From the NCBI GenBank assembly GCA_014549065.1, contig JACDOX010000008.1:758319-822318 (forward strand): a stretch of 64,000 bases of DNA, in the 5' to 3' direction. Shown here in pieces: positions 13,101-23,910 of the stretch (its first letter is position 1; the number at the start of each line of letters is the position of its first letter). The translations under genes were made by a program, and so were the position numbers. The notes below the pieces were generated by a model, which had not been told where the DNA came from, ran no database searches, and was given only the letters and a program-made list of their open reading frames with translations. The stretch comes from Cardinalis cardinalis. Lineage: Eukaryota; Chordata; Aves; Passeriformes; Cardinalidae.

Positions 13101-16100
13101 CATTATATATTAATAACCACTTAGATGTTTTGATTCATTCTTTGATATAAGTAACAGTCATGTGAGGCAATTCAGATTGGATCAAATTTTGGAATTTTTT
13201 CAGAATATATGGGGTCTGAGAACTAAAGTCACCATGTATTTTTTCTCACCAGCATGATTTCAATGGAAACCTGTAACATTTACCTGTGGTGGGGCCAACC
13301 TCTCTGGCAATAAATGTCAAAAAATCATCCTTTATTACTATAATAAGAATATAAAAAGCTTCATTATGTATGATGCATGATNAGTATCTGGGGATTACTT
13401 GCTACAGCAGTTAAGGCTCTACTGAACAGCCAGATAGTGGTCAAACTCCCTGTTTGCTATTAAGTACAGATTACTCTAAGATCACACTGTTAAACTTAAA
13501 ATGTATAAAACATCTTCCATAAACTATACACTGGAGGTGATTATAAATAAGAGCAGGGGCAATGTAAATATTTTTGTTGTTATTAGTGCCTATCATTCAG
13601 GCTGGCAGCTAGAACATTTTATTTTTCACAAAGTGCAGGGGAGTGTTTACATTCTTTTTTACAAGCTGGCTGATACAGACTGGAAAGCTGTTCATTGAGC
13701 TTTTCCTTCTGATTTTAATGCTCCTCTTACAGGGTCTCTTTGAAGAATTTTAAGTGAGTCTAAACAAAGCTCTCACTGAATGTAATATTACTGTAAACCA
13801 GTGCATTCTTTTCATATCTGGAATGAGAAGGTAATGAAAGCATTCTGGTGTCATGGCTCCAGTCTTGCAGTCACAGGAGCTCTTCCCAGTATAAACCCAA
13901 GTAAGAAGGAGAAACTACAGAGAAATCTCACTATTCAAGGTACTGCCTGTTTATTACTGAGCACTGAAAGCAAAGTGAAATGGCCTTCTGCACACCTCTG
14001 TGGGTTTCATGATCTCAGAGTAATTCTCCAAACCCAAAGACTGAAGTAAATGCTTTTACTGGAAAACGAGACATACTTGTGGCTTCCTTCTCATGAGTCT
14101 GTTTTCCAGTGTGATTGTCTTTGAAGCATACAGCCTTTATCATGTACAATAAATTATACTTTGCTGTTATGTTGCCTTGCTAAAATATGCTAAGAAAGCT
14201 TTGAGTAATATTTACAAATACTTTAAGTGTCATAACAATACACCCACTACTCAGGCTTCCATCCATTTTACTGTAATAAGAGTTGTAATAAAGGATAACA
14301 CTTTTAAGTATTATGAAAGTATTCTCTATAAAGAAAGATAATTGGGAGAAAAATCCCTAAAACCTGTATCAAAATCATTTTTCAAATTCTACAATCACAG
14401 CTGTCAGAAAAAGTAACCACAATCTCTCTTGTCTAAGAGGAATTATCTGGTTCTGTGCTGCTGCTGCTCGTCTTTATTTCTGTCCTATAGAAGTTGTTAA
14501 TTTACTCAGAAAGATCAAAGCTCAGCTACTGCCACAATTCAATAAAAAATAAAAAAAGAGCAGGTTGCTATAAATAAATTTGAGTTATGCTACTGAAAAG
14601 AACAACAGCCTTATTTTCTCTTTCAGGATAAAGTTCCATCCTGCATATCAAGTGTTAAATTCTGCTGCCTGTTTTGTGAGTGTAAAGCTGGTGTAATTCC
14701 TCTGCCACAGAAAGAAGCCATTCAAATGAACATCAGTTCAAAATACGGAAGACCCAGACCTTCCCCCAAGCATTTGAAAGTCATTCCAATATATTTATTA
14801 ATGAATGCTTCTATCGCATCCAACTTTGTGGTTTTAAGACCTTCCTTTGGGAAAGTAAGAAAGGCATTTGAAAACAAACTAAGTCTTTTTTTTCCTATCC
14901 ACATTTATTTTTATTTGCTATTTTTACTGGAATGCAGAATATGCCTGCTACACTTGTCAGTAACAAGGGCCTGTTTCAATCTATTGGCATCAATGAGTGA
15001 TATGGGGTAGATTTTGCTTAGTTTTCTTCTAGCAGGTTACTATAGCTGTCGATCCACACCACTTAGGCCTTGACAGAAACATAATCATGTTATATGGGTA
15101 TATACAGAATGAGTAGTTAAAGTATATTAGAAAACATATACGCTGAAGTGGATCATTATTTTCAGTCTATGAAGGCAAGGCACCAGCTGAAGGCTATTTC
15201 TCTAGTTGAAGCTTGGTGCTATTTGGTTAACCAGAAGGAAATATGGTTTAATCTAGACAACTCATGCTCCACCTCCCAAACATATTGTCTGCTTTTCTAG
15301 TATCATGGATCTATGGATGCAGTGACTTCTTGAACTCTTTCTCTAAAGCCAAAAGTAGCATTAGTGAAAAGAAAAGCCTAACCACTCTGGCCATGCCAGA
15401 GTCAGGTTCTCAATTCTGACACTGCCAAAATGCATTATATTCCAGCTGCATTTTTAGCATAGCAACTGAGGATAATATTTTAGATGAAATCTAAACTAAT
15501 TTATTCCACAGTCAAAATTCTTCCAAAGATCAATATGTATATTCATACTAATAGCAACGTTTAGATCTGCTGCCCTCCTACCATTACACTGATATATCTG
15601 TGGAGATTATTATTTTTCTCTTTTCTGGAAAAAGCAAGCAAACAAATGTTATGTTTTAGAAATTAGGTGTACAAGTAGGTTTACTTGNAGTTAGCATAAA
15701 TTTCAGAAGGAAATAGCCCCTGCATTTAATAAGCACCAGACAAGAATTGTCCAGTAAATTCCAGGGCAGAGTGTTTGTTCAGATGAGCCACAAAGCAAGC
15801 TGTGATGGAAGGGAACATGTAGGTCCCTGTCTAGTATTAAATTTTCAGTCTTGATGTGATTGTATTATTTTATCTCTGTGAATTTAGCACATTTGATATA
15901 TGGTTATAGCCCAATAAATGTAACAATAAATATCACATTTGTATTCAATTTCAGAGGTCTCCTTCCCTCCCTCACACCAGCAGCAATGGGTGTGATCTTA
16001 TAAGGCTCTGACTGTAAATAATCTGGTTAAATACAAGGTTACTGATGCACTGACAATATAGAGAGTCACGGAGACTGTGGTAAGATTCAAGCCCCCAGAT

Positions 16101-16882
16101 GTATCTGCTTGCCTCAGTCAAAGCAGATGTATTTGATTCTGAAAAAGCAATGCATAATCTATTTTTGTTTGTTCAATAAAGGAACTGTATATTTACCATA
16201 TCTTTAGGGATTACTTTTTATTGTTTTCAAGGAAATAATTTCAATGCTTACAAATTGTTGGATGACATTCCCTTGCACATTTTTAAATATGATATGCAGG
16301 GAAAAAATTTCTTGTTCTAACCTTTTTATTTAGAATAGAAAAGCTATGTGTAATCTAGGAGATGAAATATGATATCTTTATTAAAGAGGAACATTCTAGC
16401 TCTATTACACTTACAGGTCTGCCAGTATATCCATTAAGGAATCCATTTTTCAGACTTTTAACACTTGTCTATATTCATACTGGAGAGAAACTTGGCACTC
16501 AGGTTTATAGCCCAGGAGCAATTTGTGCTGCTATTTACACATGTCTCTTGGTATTCATTTAAAAAAATGTTTTTCTATTAAATGCCTGAAAACCATTTGG
16601 TTATTTAAAATGCAAATGGGAACAATATTAAAAAGAATGCTGCTGACTGCTGTAAGAGTCCCATGCTGTAGTCTGATAATACTTCTGCCATGTGAAGTTT
16701 ATCATATTAAACCATTTTAGAATGAGCTGAAAGTTAGGAGATGTAGCATTTTTTGACATTAGAGAGCTTATATGCCTGTAAAAGAGCTGCATCTCTTTTT
16801 CATTTAGCTAATGCATATTTTAAAAATTGTGTATGCACTCATTTGCACATCATAATAATCCAAAGATCCTCATAAAGGTAAA
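10120..16882. other. Unique AT-rich non-coding DNA
   Basis: I recognise no gene, RNA or mobile element. Open frames are short and lie on both strands. The ones at 10522-10943 overlap in three registers, which is what non-coding sequence gives. Ambiguous single bases lie at 10722, 11668, 11730, 13382 and 15688. Confidence 0.6.
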
Positions 16883-17243
16883 TCACAGAATTCACAGAAT
16901 CACTAGGTTGGAAGAGACCTTCAAGATCATCGAGTCCAACCCAGCCCTAACACCTCAACTAGACCATGGCACCAAGTGCCACATCCAATCTTTCTAAACA
17001 CATTCAGGGATGGTGACTCCACCGCCTCCCCAGGCAGGCCATTCCAGAACTTTACCACTCTTTCATTAAAAACTTTTTCCTAATATCCAACCTGTATTTC
17101 CTTTGACTTAGCTTGAGACTGTGTCCTCTGGTTCTGTCAGTTGCTGCCTGGAGAAAGAGACCAACCCCCACCTGACTACAGCCACCTTTCAGGGAGTTGT
17201 AGAGTGATAAGGTCACCTCTGAGTCTCCTCTTCTCCATGCTAA
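16883..17243 (-). mobile_element. CR1 LINE, 5'-truncated, minus strand
   Basis: The plus strand begins with the reverse complement of the CR1 3' end: two TCACAGAAT-type units, then GGTTGGAAGAGACCTTCAAG and a stretch ending in GTCCAACCC. That places the element's 3' end at the low coordinate and the element on the minus strand. Only about 360 bases remain: the 3' untranslated part plus the last codons of ORF2. This is the usual result of incomplete target-primed reverse transcription. Target-site duplications are not obvious, as expected for CR1. Confidence 0.95.
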
Positions 17244-17246
17244 CAA
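17052..17246 (-). pseudogene. C-terminal remnant of CR1 ORF2
   Basis: A 64-codon minus-strand frame keeps the characteristic end of the CR1 ORF2 protein. The string LYNSLKGGCSQVGVGLF is followed by ATDRTRG and YRLDIRKKF, all diagnostic of the region downstream of the RT domain. In an intact element ORF2 carries an endonuclease and a reverse transcriptase that copy the element's RNA into DNA at a nick. None of the endonuclease or polymerase core is present here, so this is a dead fragment. The frame ends soon after KEW, before the expected HWNRLP motif, so the last part has also decayed. Confidence 0.9.
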
Positions 17247-17675
17247 ATTTTATTTAAAAAGGCAAAATGATAATCTGTGAATTTATATAATAGTCTGGTT
17301 TATTTCAGTACTGAACCTATTAATATCTGACATCACAGCCTAATGCAGTTTATACTAGTTATTTTAGGTTTTTACTCTATTAATTCTAACTTAAAATATT
17401 AAAAATTAAAATTTAAAACAATAACTACTCTAAGCAAGTATACCATTTTATCAGAGAAAATGTGGTTGACCCAAGGTAGCATAACCAACCTAAGTCACAT
17501 CACATCTTCCAGTCTTACTGTCTGAATGTGAATTGACAGGGACTTAATGCAAATATACCTTTGCTTCTTTGTTTATAAATTTTCATTTCAAGTTGCTCTT
17601 CAGCTAGAAGTCCAGTTCTTCTGAAATTAAAATAACTTTCACCAATTTATTGTCTGGACAGTGCTTTTGCCAAGA

Positions 17676-17730
17676 AAGGCTGGATCGGGTGATCCTTGAG
17701 ACCCCCTTCTGAGCTGGTATTCTATGATTT
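17676..17730 (+). mobile_element. CR1 3'-end scrap, plus strand
   Basis: The sequence GGCTGGATCGGGTGATCC, then TTGAGACCCCCTTCTGAG and TGGTATTCTATGATTTG, matches the terminal block of CR1 in sense orientation. It ends in the typical ATTCTATGATT motif. Only about 55 bases are recognisable. It may extend somewhat upstream, but I cannot place a 5' edge. It lies about 430 bases from the minus-strand CR1 at 16883-17243 and points the other way, so it is a separate insertion. Confidence 0.8.
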
Positions 17731-20320
17731 GTTCCAAAAAAGTCAGAAAAAAAATCTTTATCCTCACTGGACATAAGTTAAGAGTTCTGATTAGTTTGTA
17801 CTGTTTTCTATCAACTGAGAGATTATTCTGGGCTCCCAATAAATACATTTAAAGTTCTTAAATAATTTGAGAAAGGTTGGAAGCACAGCATCTATAAACC
17901 ATTGATATCAAACTTCATCATAAAAAAAGTTCTATTCTTACTTCCTCATTTAAATCCTTATTTTTTACAGTAAATAAAATTAAAATGATAAATAGAATTT
18001 TAATAACTTTTTTATCAGACTAATTTCATGTAATTTTTCCTTATTTTGTGTAAACTACTGTAGTCTGAGGCGGAAGCACTGAAGAAAATATTACAAAGAA
18101 ATGGAATCCAAAGTCAAGTGATCTTTTTACCCTCAGGTCATTTCAGATTTTAAGGGTTTAGAAAAAGCCCATCAAGCTCCATTTAGACTTCAGGAATAAT
18201 TCCTTAAAGCATTTCTGTAAACAAAATTATTCCTAGCATAGTGTTTCTTGTTCAATTTCATAGTTGCTGTTCCTCAGTTAAGAAAAGTGTATAGGGGTTT
18301 TTTTTCTAGACTGTACTTTTCACTCCTGCAAACTTAATTTTTAGTCTTGGGTTCTGAAAAATCAGAGGCTATTTAGAATACAATAAAGAATAAAAATGTG
18401 ATCAATTGTAAGAAGTATTTCTGTGAAGTCTGAACAAAGTGGGACTCAGAATTGCAGCCCCAAGTATTTAAATAAGCTATTACAAAAGGAGTGCTAGGAA
18501 CCATTATATTCCATGATTTCTTGTGAATAATAGAAATGCTCTCTATCAAGTATTTTTACTTAAATGGAATAAATGTTTGAGACAGGTGGTGTTCATCCAT
18601 TGTAACCTTTTGTGCCACTACTGTTGGTATTGTTATAATTCATCTATTAAAAACATGCTTTGAAGCTATTAAAAATACTCTAAAACCTACAAAGAAGTGT
18701 AGTTTTAACCACTATACATTAGTATCTCCATCTTTTGGTAGTGTGTCATTTATGCTTTAATGACATCAGTGTAGAATTTCAGCATTCTTACACTAAAAAT
18801 GCCTGTCATATACAAACAACATTATGGCACTTTCTGTATAATATGCCTATAGTAGTGCTATTATTTAATGGTGTGCTTTTATACTGCTGAAGTTTTAAAG
18901 GATAAATGTGCCTACCTCGTATACTAATACTGGGGATAGTAAATAGGATTGCTTGTTGTTAATGAGGTGACCAGACCTTCACCTCTAGTTAGGATGGTCC
19001 AGTATCACTGAGATAGAAAAAAGAGTCACATTCATGACTTTAGTAAGAGCAGAAGCAATCTCTGCGTGCCAGTTTATCAAACTTCCTGTTAATGTCTGGA
19101 GGTCTTTACTGGTGGAACACAATCACGTGATTTAAGAATTTAGCTGAACAGGGCTGGATTTGCACAATTTTCATTTAGGAGCACAGAGCTGTTCACTGTT
19201 TGAACTTAATTCCAGCAGGTATCCCCACTCCTCTCATTACATTCAAAATTATTTTCTTGGACTTTTATAGTTAAATTTAGGAAGTCTGTCCTGTATGACC
19301 ACACTGTGGTCAAATTTACTGCTTAGACACAGGTGAGAATCTGACTCAAGTGGGGATCAACCAAGAAATACAGAAAGGGAAAGTGTTTGTTTCCAGGCAT
19401 ATGGAGCCATGCATGCCATTGCTGTTTCCATGCAGCAGTACTACATGAAATAACAGTAACTTGGCTTGTAAGGGCTCAGTTTATTTGATTTGGTGAGATC
19501 TACTATCCCAAATACATCTGCTTCTTGTTCATGCAACACGAGCAATGTTCATGAATTAATGAAGAAATATTTCTTAGAGTGTTTTGTAAGACTGAAATAT
19601 CTGCAGTAGCTTTCTGGATGGAAAATAGGCCAGTAGAAAGATTACTTTTGCATGCTTAATTAGTGAACAAGTCAAAATATATACATTTTTTCTTTGTAGC
19701 ACTGAGAATTTAATTTAGAATATTATTTTCTGATCCAAGATACAGTTTTATGAAAGCGGTTTTATACACTGCATTACACAAAGCACTTATAAAACTGTTT
19801 TTTAATTTTTTTTTTCAATTATGTCTTCTATTTCTTATTCTGTACACTAACAGTTGCATATTTTTTCAAAAAGTGAATTTACTCACTGATATAGTGAAGT
19901 GGATTTTCAGATAAAACATGAGATACTTTGTCCGGCCACACATAACCAGTATATATTGTCCTCAAAAAGTAAAAACCCTAATAAAATCTTGCCAAGAGAA
20001 TCCTTACCATTAAAACCTATTATTACATTTAAATACAAAATATGTTTGAAATTAAATTGACTGGGTGTGTGAGGAGTCTTTGGGCTATGGTGAGATTTGA
20101 GAAATGAAGGACAGGTGAATGTATCCCATCACAGGAGAATGTATCCTTTAATAATGACATCAGTTTCACATCTGCTAAGGTAGCTCGAGTGTGGTAGGTT
20201 ATTTAACTCCAATGAACCAAGCTTTCAAATCCAGCTAAATATCTCCTTGGCTTTCTTTTGGGAATGACACGGCACAGTCTTGCAGAAATGGAGCCCTTTT
20301 AATTCTGCTGGCCTCTGTCT
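17731..20320. other. Unique AT-rich non-coding DNA
   Basis: No recognisable gene, RNA or transposon. There is a T-rich run near 19798-19815. I see nothing else in it. Confidence 0.55.
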
Positions 20321-20559
20321 CTGTTTGTATCCACCACATCCAGGTCAGCGTTGGCAACTGCTGCAGGAGTCCTTGTCACGGTGCTGGTTACACAAATACC
20401 TGGTCCCAACTGCAGCCCATCTGCATATGAATGCAGACTTCCATTCTTAAAAGAAGGTCTTAAAGCTGTTGCTGCAGCTTGACATTAAGCCTTACTCAGT
20501 TTTAATAAGGAGTATTAATTGGGATATATTTTCACAATTCTAGGGTAATTTATTCTCAT

Positions 20560-21260
20560 AAATGAGAGGATGATAGTTCACTAGTTAGCATGCAGAAAAA
20601 CTCTTTTATTCATTTAGATTAATTAATATAATATGAAAAAAGTGCAAGTCTGCCACTGTAAGAAATAATTTTATATGCATTTGGAAGAAGATGCTGGTTG
20701 TTCAGAGGAAGCAGACGCTTTAGCTGAGATGCTGGGATTCTGATCCCATGACACTTAAGAATAATTACCAACTACACATGCAACAGAAGCAGTAGCAATT
20801 TTGGTACATTTTAACCCCCATTTTACCTGCAAATTTACTGGTCTTTAAGCTGAGGCATGTGGGATAATCAGGTGAATAGAAGCTCTTCAGCTAACATATG
20901 TTGTTCAACATACACCTGTGTGGGTATTTGGAAAAGAAAGTCTGTCTTGTTTTGCTGCTGAGGCAGCCACAAAATGTCAAGATAATCTTAATTTATCCAT
21001 TAAAAATGTAGGCCCATATTTAAGAGTCATCAGCAATAAAGGAAAATATACTGAATCATTTCAAGTGCATGCTAATCATTTAATGTAATAAATGGAGCAA
21101 CTCTAATTATCTCCCGAGGAAATGATTTCACACTAAAACAATGGAAATGAAGAGGTTACTTTGGGAGCATTACACACAGCTGAAAATTACTCATCTGAAT
21201 CTAGTGGATATTTCAAATAAATAGAAAGGATTGCTTGTGCCTTTTCAGTAATCATTTAGT
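20560..21260. promoter_or_regulatory. Possible conserved regulatory block (weak)
   Basis: The block holds an unusual cluster of homeodomain-core and octamer-like strings: GATTAATTAAT near 20618, and ATGCTAATCATTTAAT at about 21069-21084 followed by CTAATTAT near 21102. It has no long open frame and no repeat identity. Clusters of this composition are typical of conserved non-coding enhancers in vertebrate gene deserts, but AT-rich sequence generates such cores by chance. The call rests on appearance only. Confidence 0.2.
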
Positions 21261-23349
21261 GCTATGAGAGAAAGAGAAAACGATGGCAAAGATATTTAGT
21301 AACTTGCACTCAGGCAGCGAGGCTTTCACAGGTACTGTTACACAGCCAAGCACTGTTCCTTTGCACTGAGACACTGGTTAACATGAGATCAATGTCATAA
21401 CTACAGGTTCAGAATTTATTTGAAGGGTGAACAAGAAAAGTAACATATTTGTGTATTATATTTGTTGATTAGAGTCTGAATTAGAATTTGTAGATTTGTA
21501 AATTATAATATCCATGAGCCTTTCCCTTGGGGTCTCTGTGACTCTTTATTTTTAAAGAGATAAATAAAAATATTTATTATTTTTATCCTCAAACTAAATC
21601 CCATGAAACCTTATTTTGGAAATTCAACACATTTTCAGACAAAAAAAGAAAAAGAAAACTTTTAAATAAGATGTAAGAATTTCCCAAGGAGTGGGGTTAA
21701 AATTGAGTTTAATGATTCAGTCCATTCCCTCCCAGGGAACTGATTTCACTGCAAGCTAAAATGTTTTGTTAAATTATGTACTTCAGTTGCTTGGGTGTTA
21801 TGTCTCTCTTGGAGAAGCACATGAAATGAGCACTATCCTCCTAGGCATTTTAAAAACACATCCACATTAAATAGAATATATATACAGTGGTTGAGCATAC
21901 AGTCTTTTTAAACTAGATAACAAAATGATTTTGACTTGTTTTAAAATCTTTTTTCCTTAAATGGATCTAAAGCTAAGACTAAAAGATAGATAATGTGGAC
22001 TGAAAATTTTTCCCCTTGCTTTCAGTTTCGTGGAGAATAGCACATTATAGGTACTTCCCTTTGTGCAAGAATCACATCAAATGCCAGGAAAAATACATCT
22101 GTTTTGGATACATATTTAACAGCATGCTTTCCAGAACCATCAATTTGTCTTTATTAATGCATCAAGTGCAGATTGTTTAAAATGTTTGTCCATTCCACTG
22201 CTGTGCTGCTACAGATATTATTACCTTATACTTATCACCAAAATTGGATAAGATAGAAGGGAATACAGCTCCTCTCCACAGTGAGGGATATGACCTAGTT
22301 CAAGATAAATTAGTGCACACTGATTCTAGAAGCATATATAGACGACTGCAAGTTTTTGAAGGTCTGCATTTATTCTGAAGCTGACAAGAGTATTTCACAA
22401 GAGACTAGACAATTGTTTTTTTATCATAAGATTACTGTTCATCATGTACAAGAAAACAATTGTTATCAGGTATGAACTTAATTGGAATCAACTGTAGCAG
22501 TCTTTACAGGAATTTACCGAAATATCTGCCATTCAGAGCTGGCTTACCATAATATTCTCTGTGGAATAGTTGACCACAGGATTCTCATTCACAAACAGCC
22601 AGGTTAAACAGTTAAATGCTAGCAAATCCTGCATAGCCCTGTGGGAAATTTCACTTTAATCCCGAACTTATAAGAGGACAATCAAAGCCCAAAGCCTGGG
22701 TAACAAATCTGATCCTCTGTTGCAATCTGTGTCCTCATGGGAAGGAGAGAGATGCTCCCTGTACAAGCCTGAGATGGATAAATACCTAAATGATGAGATA
22801 GANGGGGAATGCAGAAGAAGCGTCTGGCTTCAGCCATTCGCTTCCAATTTCACATTACATTGTGAAAGGCAATTCTTGTGCAGCTTGGGAACAGCCAGTC
22901 CTGATTACTATAAGTTGAAGTGTGGCTTAAGGAATGATTAATGACAGTGTCAGGAGAAAACAAAGCACAATGAGAGTTATCTCTAATCCACCTGCTTGCA
23001 GATGCTATAGTAAGGGAATGAAAATGGCCCCGGCGAGCCCTGATAATAAAAAAATCAAAATAGAAAGGTGCAAAGCTGTAGATATGTATTAATCTGATAT
23101 ATAAAAACTAGGTCTTAGCTTGAATAAAGCATTAGGCATGAATGGAGCCCCATAGGTGATAGATATTAGAGCATAGTGGACTTCACATTGTCTGTTTTTT
23201 TTAAATCAAACAGAACTGTTCCCTTCAGTATTGCCTTTGACATTAATAGGTTGGTATTTGAAAAGTCACAGTTCACTAGATGAGCAGGCTTGTGAGTTCA
23301 AGCTCATTAAACAAAACCTCTTTTTGTTGCTTAAAAAGAAGTGACACCA
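21261..23349. other. Unique AT-rich non-coding DNA
   Basis: No recognisable gene or mobile element. The short plus-strand frame at 22720-22941 is interrupted by an ambiguous base at 22803 and matches nothing I know. Confidence 0.55.
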
Positions 23350-23446
23350 TACCACCACCTTGTGGCTCGGGGATGCAGAGGCCCGCGAAGGNGAGCGCTG
23401 CGCTCCCAGCTCCACACGCGCTGCGGGCAGGTGAAGCTCAGTTAAA
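23350..23446 (+). promoter_or_regulatory. Small CpG-dense patch with a strong donor-like site
   Basis: Within about 90 bases there is a burst of CpG dinucleotides (CTCGG, CCCGCG, GCGCTGCG, CACGCGCTGCGGG) in otherwise CpG-poor surroundings. It ends in GGGCAG followed by GTGAAG (GT at 23431-23432), a good match to a vertebrate 5' splice site. The combination resembles a CpG-rich non-coding first exon with its donor. An ambiguous base lies at 23392. No TATA box or known coding start is seen. Transcription here is an inference. Confidence 0.25.
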
Positions 23447-23720
23447 ATATCTCCTCTCCTTTCTTATTGAAAGGCAAAAAGCTCGCAAGCTGCTTCAGCA
23501 AGCACAAAAGCTCTGAAAGGCGGCCTGGCGGTTTCAAAGGGTTCTTGGCCCATTTTCCAGATAGATTTGCTCTGATTCAGGACTGGGGCTATTGCAAAAG
23601 GAAGGGTAGTCACTGATTACAGCTATGACTGAATATGCACGTTATGGTGGTTTCTTTCAACCTGATTGCAGCTACTCAGCTTCTCTCCCTTCCTGACCAA
23701 TCCATCTTCCTAAACTTCCC

Positions 23721-23910
23721 ATCCGCTGGGAAATCACGGCCGAGCAGCGTGGCGAGCTGGGAGCCGGGCCGATTCCCAGGCCGGAGCTGCCGACAGCCCC
23801 TCGTGCTGCCGCCGCTGCTCACCAGACAGGGCACGTCCCTGCAGATGCGCACCTCCGACAGCTCCGACACCCATTCCGGGGCTCGCATCTGAGCTGCTCA
23901 CTCGCTCTGC
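23721..23910. promoter_or_regulatory. CpG-island-like patch
   Basis: I count about 19 CpG dinucleotides in this 190-base stretch, far more than anywhere else in the window. Repeated GCCG, CCGA and GGCGAG strings give a high GC content. On the minus strand CCTGTCTG followed by GTGAGC (reverse complement at 23817-23822) is a strong donor-like site, so a minus-strand exon ending at 23823 can be imagined. Frames are open on both strands (23635-23892 plus, 23676-23888 minus), as expected where stop codons are rare in GC-rich DNA. Neither product is recognisable. CpG preservation suggests an unmethylated promoter or enhancer, or a recent insertion of GC-rich DNA. Confidence 0.4.

Noticed and set aside
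23635..23892. Open frames across the CpG patch as coding exons
   Set aside because: Frames are open on both strands and neither protein is recognisable. High GC explains them, so only a promoter-like call is kept.
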